Shown here in pieces: positions 1 to 8,769 of a stretch of 35,461 nucleotides of DNA; position 1 is the stretch's first letter, and the number at the start of each line of letters is the position of its first letter. The notes below the pieces were generated by a model. It saw nothing but the letters and a program-made list of their open reading frames with translations. It had not been told where the DNA came from and made no database searches. The stretch is from an uncultured Butyrivibrio sp. (GTDB taxonomy: Bacteria > Bacillota > Clostridia > Lachnospirales > Lachnospiraceae): assembly GCA_946404845.1 (NCBI GenBank), contig CAMJFD010000005.1, positions 1-35,461 on the forward strand, given 5' to 3'. The position numbers were made by a program, and so were the translations under genes.

Positions 1-38
1 AAATTTTGATTAATAATTATACTTTAGTTTTACATAAA

Positions 39-2211
39 TTAAAAATTAATTCTATTAATATCGTCCTCTTTAAAAGTAACTACAAGATAATCATCAAAAA
101 TCCTATAATCATCAAACGCCTCATATCTGTCTTCAGAAAAAGAACTATACTGATCATCATAAACATTTATATCATAACAAATGATATCTGATGATCCCCT
201 TTGATGTACAAAAAATGCATTGTTTGAAGATAGCTTATTTAGATCGTTTGCAAAATACTTAACAAGATTGATCGTCTGTTTACCATTTTCATTTGATTTA
301 ATAATTCCTATCTGTCCATTACTTGTAAAAAAGTACATATTACTATTATTAGTTCCAGTTGCATTTATAAGAGGAACATTGAAATTATAGGTATTAAGCT
401 CAGATCCATCATTTATTGAATATACAGAAGCCTTATTGCCTGAATAGAAGACAATAGCAGGTACATCCTGACCATTTTCATCAGTATATGTTATATTCAG
501 CAAACCATTTTTTAGATTGACCTGATCTGTTTCAAAGTTACTTTGCCATATATATTCCTGAGATACGCAGTCAATATAATCAATTGTCATCTCATAATTG
601 GACAGTACCATAGTGTTATATATTCCATAACTTGCATCATCAACATTTGTACCATTAACGGCGATAAATGTATCATCTGTAACAAAAAAGACATCTGAAA
701 TATATCCATAGTCATTCTGACCTGTATAAAATTCTCCTGTTAAACAGGTCAGAATGACTATGGATAAATGTATCATCTGTAACAAAAAAGACATCTGAAA
801 TATATCCATAGTCATTCTGACCTGTATAAAATTCTCCTGTTAACAGATCACAACAACCTGTTCTATAAATATCTTCTTCGGTATCATAAGAATATATCAA
901 CTTAGATCCATCACTATTAACTTTTATAGATGAAACATGACTAATATAATCAGGGTAATCATATCTGTTTGTTATAGTTCCGTCACTACAATCAATAATG
1001 AAAATACCATTTCCTACTGTGGCAAGATACATTAAATTACCAACAATATCAGCATTTGGGCCGTAATATATAGAGTCAATTTCAGTTCCTTGGCTGGTCC
1101 ATATCTGAGATCCTGTAGAGCAGTCCATGCAATATATTACACTGTCTTCAATAACTATAAGATTATCATTTTCAGTAAAAGAAATATAATTAACTGATGT
1201 ATCTGCATGATCATCATAAACAAGCGAATTATCTTCCAGATTCCAAATATATAAGTTACTAGAGCTGTCATATGCAGCCAGATATTTTCTGTTAGGACTT
1301 ATAACATAATCACTTACAGTATCTGCACACTGATAATTCCATGTACTGTCAATTGTTGAACCATTTTCTGCAACATAAGCTCGTGTTGCCATAGTAAGAG
1401 CATACTCAGCTTCTGAAGTTACAGGCATATCTGGATCAGCCTCAGATGGGAGAGCAGCAAGTGCAAGCTGTATAGCTGTAATTCTCTGCTCATCTTCAAG
1501 AAGGCTTGTAGATTCAGTAGCGAGGAACTTCGCTTTATTTTTTAGAGCATCATAATAATTATCTCTTATGCGAATCGTACTCCATACAAGATAAGAGATT
1601 GCAATAGCAACTAATATAAAGGCTACAGACAAGATAGCCGCAAGCCTTTTTATCATATACTGTTTCTGGCGCTGAACAAGTTCATCATATGAACAGCCTA
1701 TAAGAGCAGCTGCAAGACGCGGAATCTCATCCTTTTTGCTCTTCTTGATGCCTTTTCTAAGATCACAAGATAAAGGCTCTATAGGAATTTGTTCGATATA
1801 TTCAACACCATTTATATCCTTACGTGTAACAGTATCTGTCAGTAGTACTTCAGGTATAACTTCCTGTGGTTCCCCATCAGCCAAAATAGTCAGAATCTGA
1901 CTCTTACTATGGCTTTTTAGGAAATATTCAATTTCTCTGGAAACCCATATAGATTCATTAGTATGAGTAGAACAAATAACTATAAGATACTCTGAATTTT
2001 CAAGAGCTTCTGAAATATCAGCATCAAGATTACTTGTTATAGGCAGCTCATTCTTATCTCTAAAAATGGGCGGTATATTCTTTAAACCTTTACTTTTCTG
2101 GATTTCTTTTGGAATATGATAATGCTCAAGCAGTTTCTGAACTTCTTCAGCCACATGTATATCCAGCTCAGCATGTCTATATGAAATAAATGCGCTATAA
2201 TGATCCGGCAT
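39..2211 (-). pseudogene. TIR domain - transmembrane - beta-propeller-like protein, frameshifted by a 100-bp duplication
   Basis: The reading frame has an N-terminal TIR domain (residues about 4-130 from the ATG at 2211) with an FISYRH start, an FRDKNELP loop and WVSRE, whose Glu93 matches the catalytic glutamate position of TIR NADases such as SARM1. One membrane helix follows (about 189-210), then a long WD/PQQ-like repeat region, probably outside the cell. The ATG at 2211 is preferred over an in-frame TTG at 2229 because GGAGG lies between them. The frame is lost near 744 and continues in another frame to the stop at 39. Deleting exactly 100 bp (one copy of the repeat at 663-843 plus its spacer) restores a single 690-aa frame. 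As it stands, translation stops at 712 with the TIR and membrane parts intact, so a truncated product is possible. The gene diverges from the RyR-pncB operon. Confidence 0.85.
663..843. repeat. 81-bp direct duplication with an inverted templated insert
   Basis: Positions 663-743 and 763-843 are identical over 81 bp. The joining segment 744-766 is the exact reverse complement of 703-725 (and of 803-825) over 23 bp. This direct-inverted-direct layout is the signature of strand switching during replication. The net gain of 100 bp is not a multiple of three and frameshifts the TIR gene. Confidence 0.95.
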
Positions 2212-2240
2212 TTCCCCTTGCTCCTCCAACTTTTAAAATA

Positions 2241-2260
2241 AAGAGCCGCTTGCGGCTCTT
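2241..2260. promoter_or_regulatory. GC-rich hairpin in the TIR gene leader
   Basis: A 9-bp perfect inverted repeat (AAGAGCCGC / GCGGCTCTT) with a 2-base centre lies about 20 bases before the TIR ribosome binding site. On the minus strand it would fold in the 5' leader. Its GC content is far above the surroundings. It abuts the repeat element at 2260-2334 and may belong to it. Confidence 0.5.
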
Positions 2261-2334
2261 CGCGCCGAGCGCGGCTGCATTTTTGCAGCATTTACACTTC
2301 GCGCGAGTGCGCATCCTGCATGGAATGCTTTTTG
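2260..2334. repeat. Interspersed GC-rich repeat, copy 1
   Basis: This stretch begins CGCGCCGAGCGCGGCTGCAT, continues through GCAGCATTTACA and ends GTGCTTTTTGT-like. The same opening and ending occur at 27982-28039, and a 12-base piece (TGCGCATCCTGC) occurs inverted at 21961-21972. High GC content in AT-rich intergenic DNA and presence at unrelated loci suggest a small mobile or REP/MITE-like intergenic element. Confidence 0.6.
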
Positions 2335-2376
2335 TATAATAGGAAATTTGCAACGCAATTTCCTATTATACAAAAA
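2329..2376. repeat. 20-bp perfect inverted repeat between divergent genes
   Basis: 2329-2348 and 2357-2376 are perfect reverse complements (20 bp) around an 8-base loop, with A and T runs at the outer ends. It could act as a bidirectional terminator separating the repeat element and TIR gene from the plus-strand operon, or as an operator for both divergent genes. The sequence alone does not decide. Confidence 0.65.
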
Positions 2377-2470
2377 ATGTTACAAATAATTTGCAACATG
2401 CGCTCAATATACCATATTATATGATAAAATACCAACATATTTCATTATATCAAAAGATTTAGGGGAAACT

Positions 2471-4249
2471 ATGATTATAATTCTTTATGCAATAGGCTTA
2501 TTCTTTATATATTTATATTTAAAGAGCATCGATAAAAGGTACGAAAGCTTATATTTAATAGCATATAATTTCATCGCAGTAGTAGTGATGCTGATATATA
2601 CATATATGTCAACAACAGGGGGCACATTCAGTGACATATTCTTTGACGTAATCTACAGAACTCCAGCCATCATGACATTCCAGGGAGAAACTGACGGTCT
2701 TGGTAATCAGCAGCTGTTCGTAATGTTCATTGCATCCGTTCTGACATTAGGAGCTGTTGTATACATCTTCTTTTATCAGGCAATTACACATTCAATGATC
2801 AGAACACAGATATTCCTGAGCCGCAATGTATATGTTGTCTGCGGTGATGACAATCTAGCTCAGCCACTAATAGACGACATTCGTAAGAATTCACCAAGAA
2901 CACCTATTGTATATATAAATGAAAAAGCCGAGGTAGATGAATTTGATGAACCACAGATACAGCTTATCAGAGGAACACTCCAGGCAACACGTAATTATAT
3001 AGACAAGCTTAGTAAGAACAAGAACTATACCTTTGTACTCTTACCTACTGAAAATAATAATAACATAACATGGCTAACTGACCTTAACAGGATAGGAGAG
3101 CATGTTAAGAGTATTAAAGTTACAGCTTTTCTTGATAACAGTCTTATGAGGCATATGGATTTAGAATTTGAGAATATAGATGCTTTTCTTATTTCAAAAG
3201 AGTCTCTTTTGATTCATAATTTTATGGCTGAAAATCTGCCTATCGATTTAATGGTACAAAAGGGGCTATGCACAAGTGTAAATGGTGTTTATAAATGTTG
3301 TAAGTCGTTAAATATAGGTTTAATTGGCTACTTACCTCTCTCAGAAGAATATTTACTTGAAGTTATTGAAAATTCAGGCATTGAAGACATTAACTCAGAC
3401 AAATGGGCAATAAAAGCAAGCATATTTGATGAACAGTATAAAATCAAAAAAGCTGGTATGTACCAGGATTATCCATATTTTAAGGATGACAACTGCATAC
3501 ATTTTGAAAAATACTGTCCAGGTTCCCAGAAATTCTACGAACATATTGAAAAGAAAGCTGATAAATATCATGAATTCGTAATATGCCTTGGAGATACAGA
3601 AAAAAATATACAGATGGCTCTTAGACTTATTAGATTATATGACAAACTTGGCAAAGACATCCCAAGACCTCAGATAATTGTAGTACTTCACGACCAGGCA
3701 AATGGTAGTATCAGATTATTACAGGATCAAAAAAATGTAATGTTCCTACAATATAACGAATCAATTTATTCATATGAAGATCTCGTCCTGAGAAAAACTG
3801 ACCTTGAGGCTGAACGAATTCACAATGAATATATGAACAGTAGCCACACAACTATTAGATGGAGCCAGCTAGGAACATTTACCAAGCAGTCAAACAGGGC
3901 CGTTGTCTGGGATGTTGCTAATAAAATAGCACTTATGCCTTCACTTAAAGAGCTAAAAGAAAATGGCAATTCTAATATGAATAATTCACAAGAAACAGAA
4001 GCATCCTTCTGGGAACTTGCCAAATATGAGCATCGCAGATGGTGCGCTTTTCACTATACACATGGATGGTCACAACTGCCAGTATCAGAACTGACAGAAG
4101 ATGAAATTCAAAATGGAACTACCAAGCATCTTGATGAAAAAAGGCATATCTGCCTCGTACCATGGGATGAGCTTGACAGCCTGCCACAGAGCGAGCCAGG
4201 CATTCTAAAACAATATGATTATGATAATATAAAGAGAATTGTGTTATAA
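2471..4249 (+). CDS. Membrane channel-like protein with Rossmann (TrkA/RCK-like) core and C-terminal RyR domain
   Basis: This 592-aa protein has hydrophobic helices at about 2-18, 27-46 and 82-107. The stretch between the last two resembles a pore loop but lacks the potassium-channel TVGYG filter. A Rossmann-type domain starts near residue 119 (NVYVVCGDDNLAQ, without a clean GxGxxG), and a second alpha/beta unit follows around 355-480. Residues about 512-590 match the RyR domain: ELAKYEHRRW, a GW pair, RHICLVPWDEL and a final YDYDNIKRI. RyR domains in bacteria have been proposed to sense nucleotide-derived ligands in conflict systems, so a ligand-gated membrane effector or sensor is a reasonable inference. 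It opens the operon (next gene 43 bp on) and diverges from the TIR gene. The start has an AGGGGAA ribosome binding site. Confidence 0.75.
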   Translation: MIIILYAIGLFFIYLYLKSIDKRYESLYLIAYNFIAVVVMLIYTYMSTTGGTFSDIFFDVIYRTPAIMTFQGETDGLGNQQLFVMFIASVLTLGAVVYIFFYQAITHSMIRTQIFLSRNVYVVCGDDNLAQPLIDDIRKNSPRTPIVYINEKAEVDEFDEPQIQLIRGTLQATRNYIDKLSKNKNYTFVLLPTENNNNITWLTDLNRIGEHVKSIKVTAFLDNSLMRHMDLEFENIDAFLISKESLLIHNFMAENLPIDLMVQKGLCTSVNGVYKCCKSLNIGLIGYLPLSEEYLLEVIENSGIEDINSDKWAIKASIFDEQYKIKKAGMYQDYPYFKDDNCIHFEKYCPGSQKFYEHIEKKADKYHEFVICLGDTEKNIQMALRLIRLYDKLGKDIPRPQIIVVLHDQANGSIRLLQDQKNVMFLQYNESIYSYEDLVLRKTDLEAERIHNEYMNSSHTTIRWSQLGTFTKQSNRAVVWDVANKIALMPSLKELKENGNSNMNNSQETEASFWELAKYEHRRWCAFHYTHGWSQLPVSELTEDEIQNGTTKHLDEKRHICLVPWDELDSLPQSEPGILKQYDYDNIKRIVL

Positions 4250-4292
4250 TACCTTTTATATATAAATAACAACGAGGAAGGCAGATTTCATA

Positions 4293-5135
4293 ATGGACTA
4301 TAACTTCGACGACAAGGACCGCAATCTCTTATATTATGATAACGTGGTACCTAACGCTAGGAAGCTTACTATTACTGATATATACGAACAATTATCAGTG
4401 CTTTCAATAACTTATGGAACAGTAACACTTCGCGGTGAAGAATCGCATACAATAACTATTGAACCTAAGGACCTTAGCACAGACAAAAATATCATTTCAA
4501 TTGCTCTTGAAGGGCACGATATTCTAGTGTCTGGCACCTATAAGACTTTAGAACAATATCAAATAATAATCAAAACTGAAAATCTTATCAGCAAAATATC
4601 AGAAAATAAAATGATAGAAAAAAATGATCCAGATTTATCAGAACCTGAGAATCATGAAATATGTTTCAGACAGGTGTTCACACTTTTTGGCACAGGAATT
4701 AAAATACATGATTCAGACAGATCAGTTCTATACAAATGTAACTACGATTCAGCACAGTCTACTTTCAATATAACTGATGATAAAGGTAAAATTGGCAGCA
4801 TCAAAAAGAGTTACAAAGGACATATGCCAGTTTATACAATAAGAATTAATGGAGAGACTATAACAACTCTTGAATACATACCTGGTAAGGATAAAGAATT
4901 CCAGTTAACTGGACCATACGGCGAAGAACAGATTACAATTGATGTTCCAGCAGACAGTTATAGAACTCTGTTTGTATTTAATGGTAAAAAAGCTCTTGGT
5001 TCAATCAAAAGAGTAGATGATAATAAAATAGTTACAAATGATATGTATATTTCAAGCTTTGAAAATGAATCAGACAAGAAACTTATGTGCCTCATAACAA
5101 TTGCTTATGACGATTCATTAGAAACAAGAAAATAA
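4293..5135 (+). CDS. Unrecognised 280-aa soluble protein in the RyR-pncB operon
   Basis: No signal peptide or membrane segment is visible. The N-terminal half is mixed and acidic. The C-terminal half (about 125-275) is a run of short beta strands with the pattern 'G-x-I-G-S-I-K-K ... Y-x-I-x-I-x-G ... G-S-I-K-R', which loosely recalls the LURP-one/tubby-like beta-barrel fold. That resemblance is weak and only a suggestion. A GAGGAAGG ribosome binding site lies a little far (11 bases) from the ATG. It sits 43 bp after the RyR gene and 28 bp before pncB, so all three are probably one transcript. Because it lies between a possible ligand sensor and an NAD enzyme, it may be an accessory to either. 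Confidence 0.7.
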   Translation: MDYNFDDKDRNLLYYDNVVPNARKLTITDIYEQLSVLSITYGTVTLRGEESHTITIEPKDLSTDKNIISIALEGHDILVSGTYKTLEQYQIIIKTENLISKISENKMIEKNDPDLSEPENHEICFRQVFTLFGTGIKIHDSDRSVLYKCNYDSAQSTFNITDDKGKIGSIKKSYKGHMPVYTIRINGETITTLEYIPGKDKEFQLTGPYGEEQITIDVPADSYRTLFVFNGKKALGSIKRVDDNKIVTNDMYISSFENESDKKLMCLITIAYDDSLETRK

Positions 5136-5163
5136 AAAATAACCAAAGAAAAGAGGGTAACTT

Positions 5164-6363
5164 ATGAATCAGATAATAAACAGCTTATTAGAAATCGATC
5201 TGTATAAGTTCTCAATGGGACAGGCTATATATCACCAATTCCCAAGCTATATCACAACATGGACATTTAAATGCAGAAATAAAGATGTAAAATTCACATC
5301 AGAAATGGTTGAAGAAATCAAGAATCAGATCAAGCTCTATTGTGATCTTAGATTCACAGAAGAAGAACTTGATTATCTTAGAAAAATCAAATGGTTTAAA
5401 CACTCATATATTGATTTTCTGAGATTATGGCAGCCAAGATATGAAGACTTTACAATCACAACTGATGCTGAATGCGGACTTGCAATTGAGACAAATGGAA
5501 CATGGCTCAATACATCAATGTATGAAATTCCAACTCTGGCAATCGTCAACGAAGTATATTTCAGAATGGCATATGATTACGACGATCTACTAAGGAGCTT
5601 TAATGAAAGACTTGATGCCAAGACACAGAAACTCATAGATGGTACATACAGTCTTGGAGCATTTAGTGAATTTGGCCTTAGAAGACGTTTATCAGCTGAA
5701 GCTCAGGAACTAGCCTGCAACAAGCTGGCTAACTCTAAATTTGAAAGTTCAACATTTGTAGGGACTTCGAATGTATATCTTGCTAAAAAGTTCAATCTGA
5801 TACCAGTAGGAACTATGGCTCATGAATGGATCATGTGTGTAGGTCAGGGTAATCACAAGCACAATCCTGCTTATTCTAACTGGTACTCACTTGATGCATG
5901 GGTTACAGAATATGGTGTACTAAACGGAACAGCTCTCACAGATACAATCACAACAGATTGTTTCCTCAAGGACTTCCAGTTGACATATGCGACACTGTTC
6001 AGCGGTGTTCGTCATGACTCTGGTGATCCAATTGAGTGGGGCGAAAAAATGATAGCTCATTACGAAATGCTTGGTATAGATGCCAAAACTAAAACACTTC
6101 TCTTTAGTGACAGTCTCGATTTTGAACGCGCAGATAAAATCAAGAGACATTTTGAAGGAAGAGTAAAGGTAGCATTTGGAATAGGTACATATATTGCAAA
6201 TGATACAGATGAAAATGCACTTAACATAGTTATGAAGATTACCTTCTGCAACGGTCAGGATGTAGCCAAGATATCTGATACACCTGGCAAAGGAATGTGC
6301 AAAAACCCGGATTACGTAGATTATCTCCAGAGATGTATCACATGGAGGATGGAACACAAGTAA
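5164..6363 (+). CDS. pncB: Nicotinate phosphoribosyltransferase
   Basis: The enzyme joins nicotinate and PRPP to form nicotinate mononucleotide, the entry step of the Preiss-Handler NAD salvage route, in the cytoplasm. At 399 aa it has the usual length of the E. coli-type enzyme. Family landmarks are D..KFSMGQA near the N-terminus, TWTFKCRN, GTMAHEW with His220 (the residue phosphorylated in the E. coli enzyme) and SGVRHDSGDP. A GAGGG ribosome binding site precedes the ATG. It is the last gene of the operon, followed by a 19-bp-stem terminator. Its linkage to a TIR protein, whose family consumes NAD, is unusual and may be functional. Confidence 0.93.
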   Translation: MNQIINSLLEIDLYKFSMGQAIYHQFPSYITTWTFKCRNKDVKFTSEMVEEIKNQIKLYCDLRFTEEELDYLRKIKWFKHSYIDFLRLWQPRYEDFTITTDAECGLAIETNGTWLNTSMYEIPTLAIVNEVYFRMAYDYDDLLRSFNERLDAKTQKLIDGTYSLGAFSEFGLRRRLSAEAQELACNKLANSKFESSTFVGTSNVYLAKKFNLIPVGTMAHEWIMCVGQGNHKHNPAYSNWYSLDAWVTEYGVLNGTALTDTITTDCFLKDFQLTYATLFSGVRHDSGDPIEWGEKMIAHYEMLGIDAKTKTLLFSDSLDFERADKIKRHFEGRVKVAFGIGTYIANDTDENALNIVMKITFCNGQDVAKISDTPGKGMCKNPDYVDYLQRCITWRMEHK

Positions 6364-6371
6364 AACACAAG

Positions 6372-6424
6372 ATAAACGTTATATAAAAATCTAAAATGCA
6401 TTTTTATATAACGTTTATTTTTTT
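6372..6424 (+). terminator. Strong rho-independent terminator after pncB
   Basis: A 19-bp perfect stem (6372-6390 with 6400-6418) with a 9-base loop is followed by a T-rich run. It begins 9 bases after the pncB stop codon. Confidence 0.9.
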
Positions 6425-6511
6425 ATTATAATTTAAGGCGTAGAAATATCATATAATTATTTCATAAAGAGTTAATTACTTATCATTTTTACATTCTTTT
6501 TATGAGGGTAA

Positions 6512-6564
6512 GTTTGAAAATGTTCCATTTTCAAACACGAATTGGTGTCGCGAGCTCCACCAAT
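6512..6564. repeat. Two adjacent hairpins upstream of the L,D-transpeptidase gene
   Basis: The first is an 11-bp perfect stem with a 3-base loop (6512-6522 / 6526-6536). The second pairs ATTGGTG with CACCAAT around a TCGCGA core (6541-6564). They lie 45-100 bases before the ribosome binding site of the next gene, so they would sit in its leader or act as a regulatory or interspersed repeat. Neither carries a T tail. Confidence 0.55.
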
Positions 6565-6609
6565 ATCGAACCATTAGCCACTCGTTTTACTCGCGGCATG
6601 AGGTAAAAT

Positions 6610-7278
6610 ATGAAAATACAAATTATTTCTACGCTGACAATTGTCATTGTATTGGCAAATGTCTTATCAATGACTGCACTGGCAAATGGATTTGATGCAA
6701 ACTATTATGCCAACAAATATCCTGATGTAGTATCTGTTCTGGGAAATGATCCAACTGTATTATATAACCACTATGTTAATTATGGCTCCAAAGAAGGACG
6801 CTTTCAAAGTGCACAAGATGAATATGAAAGCTATACTAATGCACTTGCTGGTATAACAAATACTACTGCAGTTACACCTGCACAACCAGTGGCAAATGCA
6901 GCTATGGCCAACCAGACATATATAGACGTTGATATTGCCACACAAAAGGTTACATATTATCTGGATGGACAGGTTGCCCTTCAGACAGACTGCGTTACAG
7001 GTAATGAAAGTCTTGGAAGAGGTACTCCACGAGGTACATTTTCTATCAAATCCAAAACAGCTGGAAAATATCTAACTGGCCCAACATGGCATGTGTGGGT
7101 AGATACATGGATGCCCTTTGAGGGAGGCTGCGGATTACATGATGCTACCTGGCGTTCGAGCTTTGGAGGTGACATCTATACTACAGATGGTTCACATGGA
7201 TGCGTTAACTTACCACATGATGCTGCGGTTACACTTTTCAATAGTGTTGCAGTCGGTACTACTGTTGTAGTTCACTGA
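6610..7278 (+). CDS. Secreted L,D-transpeptidase (YkuD) with N-terminal surface repeat
   Basis: The protein makes 3-3 peptidoglycan cross-links or anchors proteins to the wall. It has an N-terminal export signal (1-25, ending ALA-N) and one copy of a repeat common in Lachnospiraceae surface proteins (about 27-62: FDANYYANKYPDV ... YNHYVNYGSKEGR). After a short Ala/Thr linker comes the YkuD domain (about 98-222). The catalytic motif SHGCVNLP is present with His196 and Cys198, and the preceding HDATWRSSFGG loop is intact. At 222 aa it is a compact, apparently complete enzyme. GAGGT precedes the ATG. It appears monocistronic and sits between two clusters of hairpins. Confidence 0.9.
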   Translation: MKIQIISTLTIVIVLANVLSMTALANGFDANYYANKYPDVVSVLGNDPTVLYNHYVNYGSKEGRFQSAQDEYESYTNALAGITNTTAVTPAQPVANAAMANQTYIDVDIATQKVTYYLDGQVALQTDCVTGNESLGRGTPRGTFSIKSKTAGKYLTGPTWHVWVDTWMPFEGGCGLHDATWRSSFGGDIYTTDGSHGCVNLPHDAAVTLFNSVAVGTTVVVH

Positions 7279-7315
7279 TTTGTTATAATATATGTATTAT
7301 TGTTACTGCAATTAG

Positions 7316-7437
7316 AAATCCGCACTAGCTGCGGATTTCGTGAAAAAGTGATTCAAGTGGCAAATAGGCCCTTCGACGAAGTCGATTTCAATTGGCCTAT
7401 TTGCATGACTTTTGGAACGAAGTGACAAAAAGTCATG
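7316..7437. repeat. Three consecutive hairpins after the L,D-transpeptidase gene
   Basis: Perfect stems are seen at 7316-7323/7331-7338 (8 bp), 7361-7370/7394-7403 (10 bp) and 7404-7413/7428-7437 (10 bp); the last two are directly abutting. The first could end transcription of the upstream gene, although its T tract is poor. The other two have no obvious role and may be a short interspersed element. Confidence 0.65.
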
Positions 7438-7443
7438 TATTTT

Positions 7444-7483
7444 AAAAGGATGTATTTTTAATCAGAAAACATCCTTTTATTTT
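7444..7483 (+). terminator. Rho-independent terminator
   Basis: A 10-bp stem (7444-7453 with 7469-7478) is followed by ATTTT. With the three hairpins before it, it forms a block of four stem-loops in 170 bp. Confidence 0.7.
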
Positions 7484-7575
7484 GGAAAAACACTCATAAA
7501 GTTATTATGAATTTTTGTTATAATAAACAGGAAATAACTGTAGACCATTTATTTGTATTAGTTGGAGGAGTGCTG

Positions 7576-7812
7576 ATGTCACTTAGTATGAAGCAAAAAG
7601 ATGTTGCAGTACGGCTTATGGCTGATGCGGTTATAACCGAAAAAGATGAAAATCACCTATTATGGCGACTGGAATCTTTTGAACAGAGCTTTGGAATGGA
7701 TATTCCCAATTGGGAATTAGATGTTCTCAGAATAGCGAGAACTAAAGGGGTAGATCCAAAGAATTTCCGTATCCTCGATAAATGGATTGGAAATCACAGT
7801 CTGGCTATGTAG
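7576..7812 (+). CDS. Small unrecognised protein (78 aa)
   Basis: The ATG at 7576 has GGAGGAG five bases upstream. An earlier in-frame ATG at 7507 is unlikely because a TATAAT-like box (7519-7524) falls inside the extra segment. The product is soluble, mostly helical and charged, with no signal peptide, cysteine motif or recognised domain; it contains PNWELDVLRIARTKGVDPKN and a DKWIG near the end. It is a single gene followed by a bidirectional terminator. Confidence 0.65.
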   Translation: MSLSMKQKDVAVRLMADAVITEKDENHLLWRLESFEQSFGMDIPNWELDVLRIARTKGVDPKNFRILDKWIGNHSLAM

Positions 7813-7850
7813 TAAATGTAATATTTAAAACTGAATATGTACCAAAAACA

Positions 7851-7886
7851 AGGGCTATGAATAAGTATTCACAGCCCTTTTCTTTT
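7851..7886. terminator. Bidirectional terminator between convergent genes
   Basis: A 12-bp stem with one mismatch (7851-7862 / 7867-7878) has A-rich and T-rich flanks, TTTTCTTTTT on the plus side. It lies between the stop codons of the small protein and the minus-strand secreted protein. Confidence 0.8.
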
Positions 7887-7890
7887 TATA

Positions 7891-8565
7891 TTATTCTTCT
7901 GATTCACTTCCTAAAGGTATAAATTCTAATGTACCATCCATAGTTGCTGCAACATTTATTACAACATCTTTTTTTCTATTTTTCTTAGTATTCTTGGTAA
8001 AATCCATTGCTACAGCATCAACCATATATCCTTCTATAAGAGTATGTGCTTCTTCAATACTTAATAATGTACCATCGCCATCTGTAAATGTACTAGTACC
8101 ATTAGTATCAGTCACTACAATAGTCTGTACTTCCTTAAATGTATTTTTATTATATTCATAAATTACATAGGTAATAACAGTTGAATTATCTTTTTTAGAA
8201 CTCTGCTTAGACATAATGCATTTATTTGAAGATGAATAATAATAACTATCAACTGCATCTGAAGACTTATAAATCTTTTTATTTTTGCCCTTTTTATATA
8301 ATACAGTTGTAAGCTTTATAGAATCTGACTTATCAGTGTCACAGTACATTTCAGGAACACCATTGTTATCCAGATCCAGTATATAAAAACCATACGTCCT
8401 GTTAGAAGAAGATTTTTTTGCTGTCTTTGTAAGATATGACTTATAACTGGCAAGAGCTTTTGTCTGCTTATTAGAAGCTGCCTTTACTCCCACCCCTGGA
8501 ATCATAGAAAATGTAAATGCAGTAATTAATGCGATACTTGCTATCTTTTTAAATAGTCTCTTCAT
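7891..8565 (-). CDS. Secreted protein of unknown function with an EF-hand-like motif
   Basis: This 224-aa protein has a signal peptide (about 1-30, ending VKAA) and no lipobox. The mature part is very rich in Lys, Ser and Thr. DLDNNGVPEM (about 69-78) is the short calcium-loop-like motif seen in many Firmicutes secreted 'D-D-G-PE' proteins, which suggests a beta-rich extracellular domain. A GAAGGA ribosome binding site precedes the ATG. It is transcribed alone toward the terminator it shares with the upstream small gene. No enzymatic function can be assigned. Confidence 0.75.
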   Translation of the reverse strand: MKRLFKKIASIALITAFTFSMIPGVGVKAASNKQTKALASYKSYLTKTAKKSSSNRTYGFYILDLDNNGVPEMYCDTDKSDSIKLTTVLYKKGKNKKIYKSSDAVDSYYYSSSNKCIMSKQSSKKDNSTVITYVIYEYNKNTFKEVQTIVVTDTNGTSTFTDGDGTLLSIEEAHTLIEGYMVDAVAMDFTKNTKKNRKKDVVINVAATMDGTLEFIPLGSESEE

Positions 8566-8769
8566 TTTTTTATACCATCCTTCTCATAAGTTTCTATAAC
8601 AAATAAAACGTCTAATACAATTGTAATATAAACGACTTAAGCTACTATAAATCGATAATGAAGAGCTTATGAAATTTCTATTATATTATTGTTATACAGT
8701 TTATTTTGGAGCAAAAAAAAGATTATAATAAAAGTGGAAATTTATTCAAAATACAAGGAGGAACCCCTT

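Noticed and set aside
2082-2291. 69-codon minus-strand frame across the TIR start
   Set aside because: It overlaps the TIR N-terminus in another frame and runs through the repeat element.
5920-6357. 145-codon minus-strand frame inside pncB
   Set aside because: It is a shadow of pncB with Cys/Ile-rich nonsense composition.
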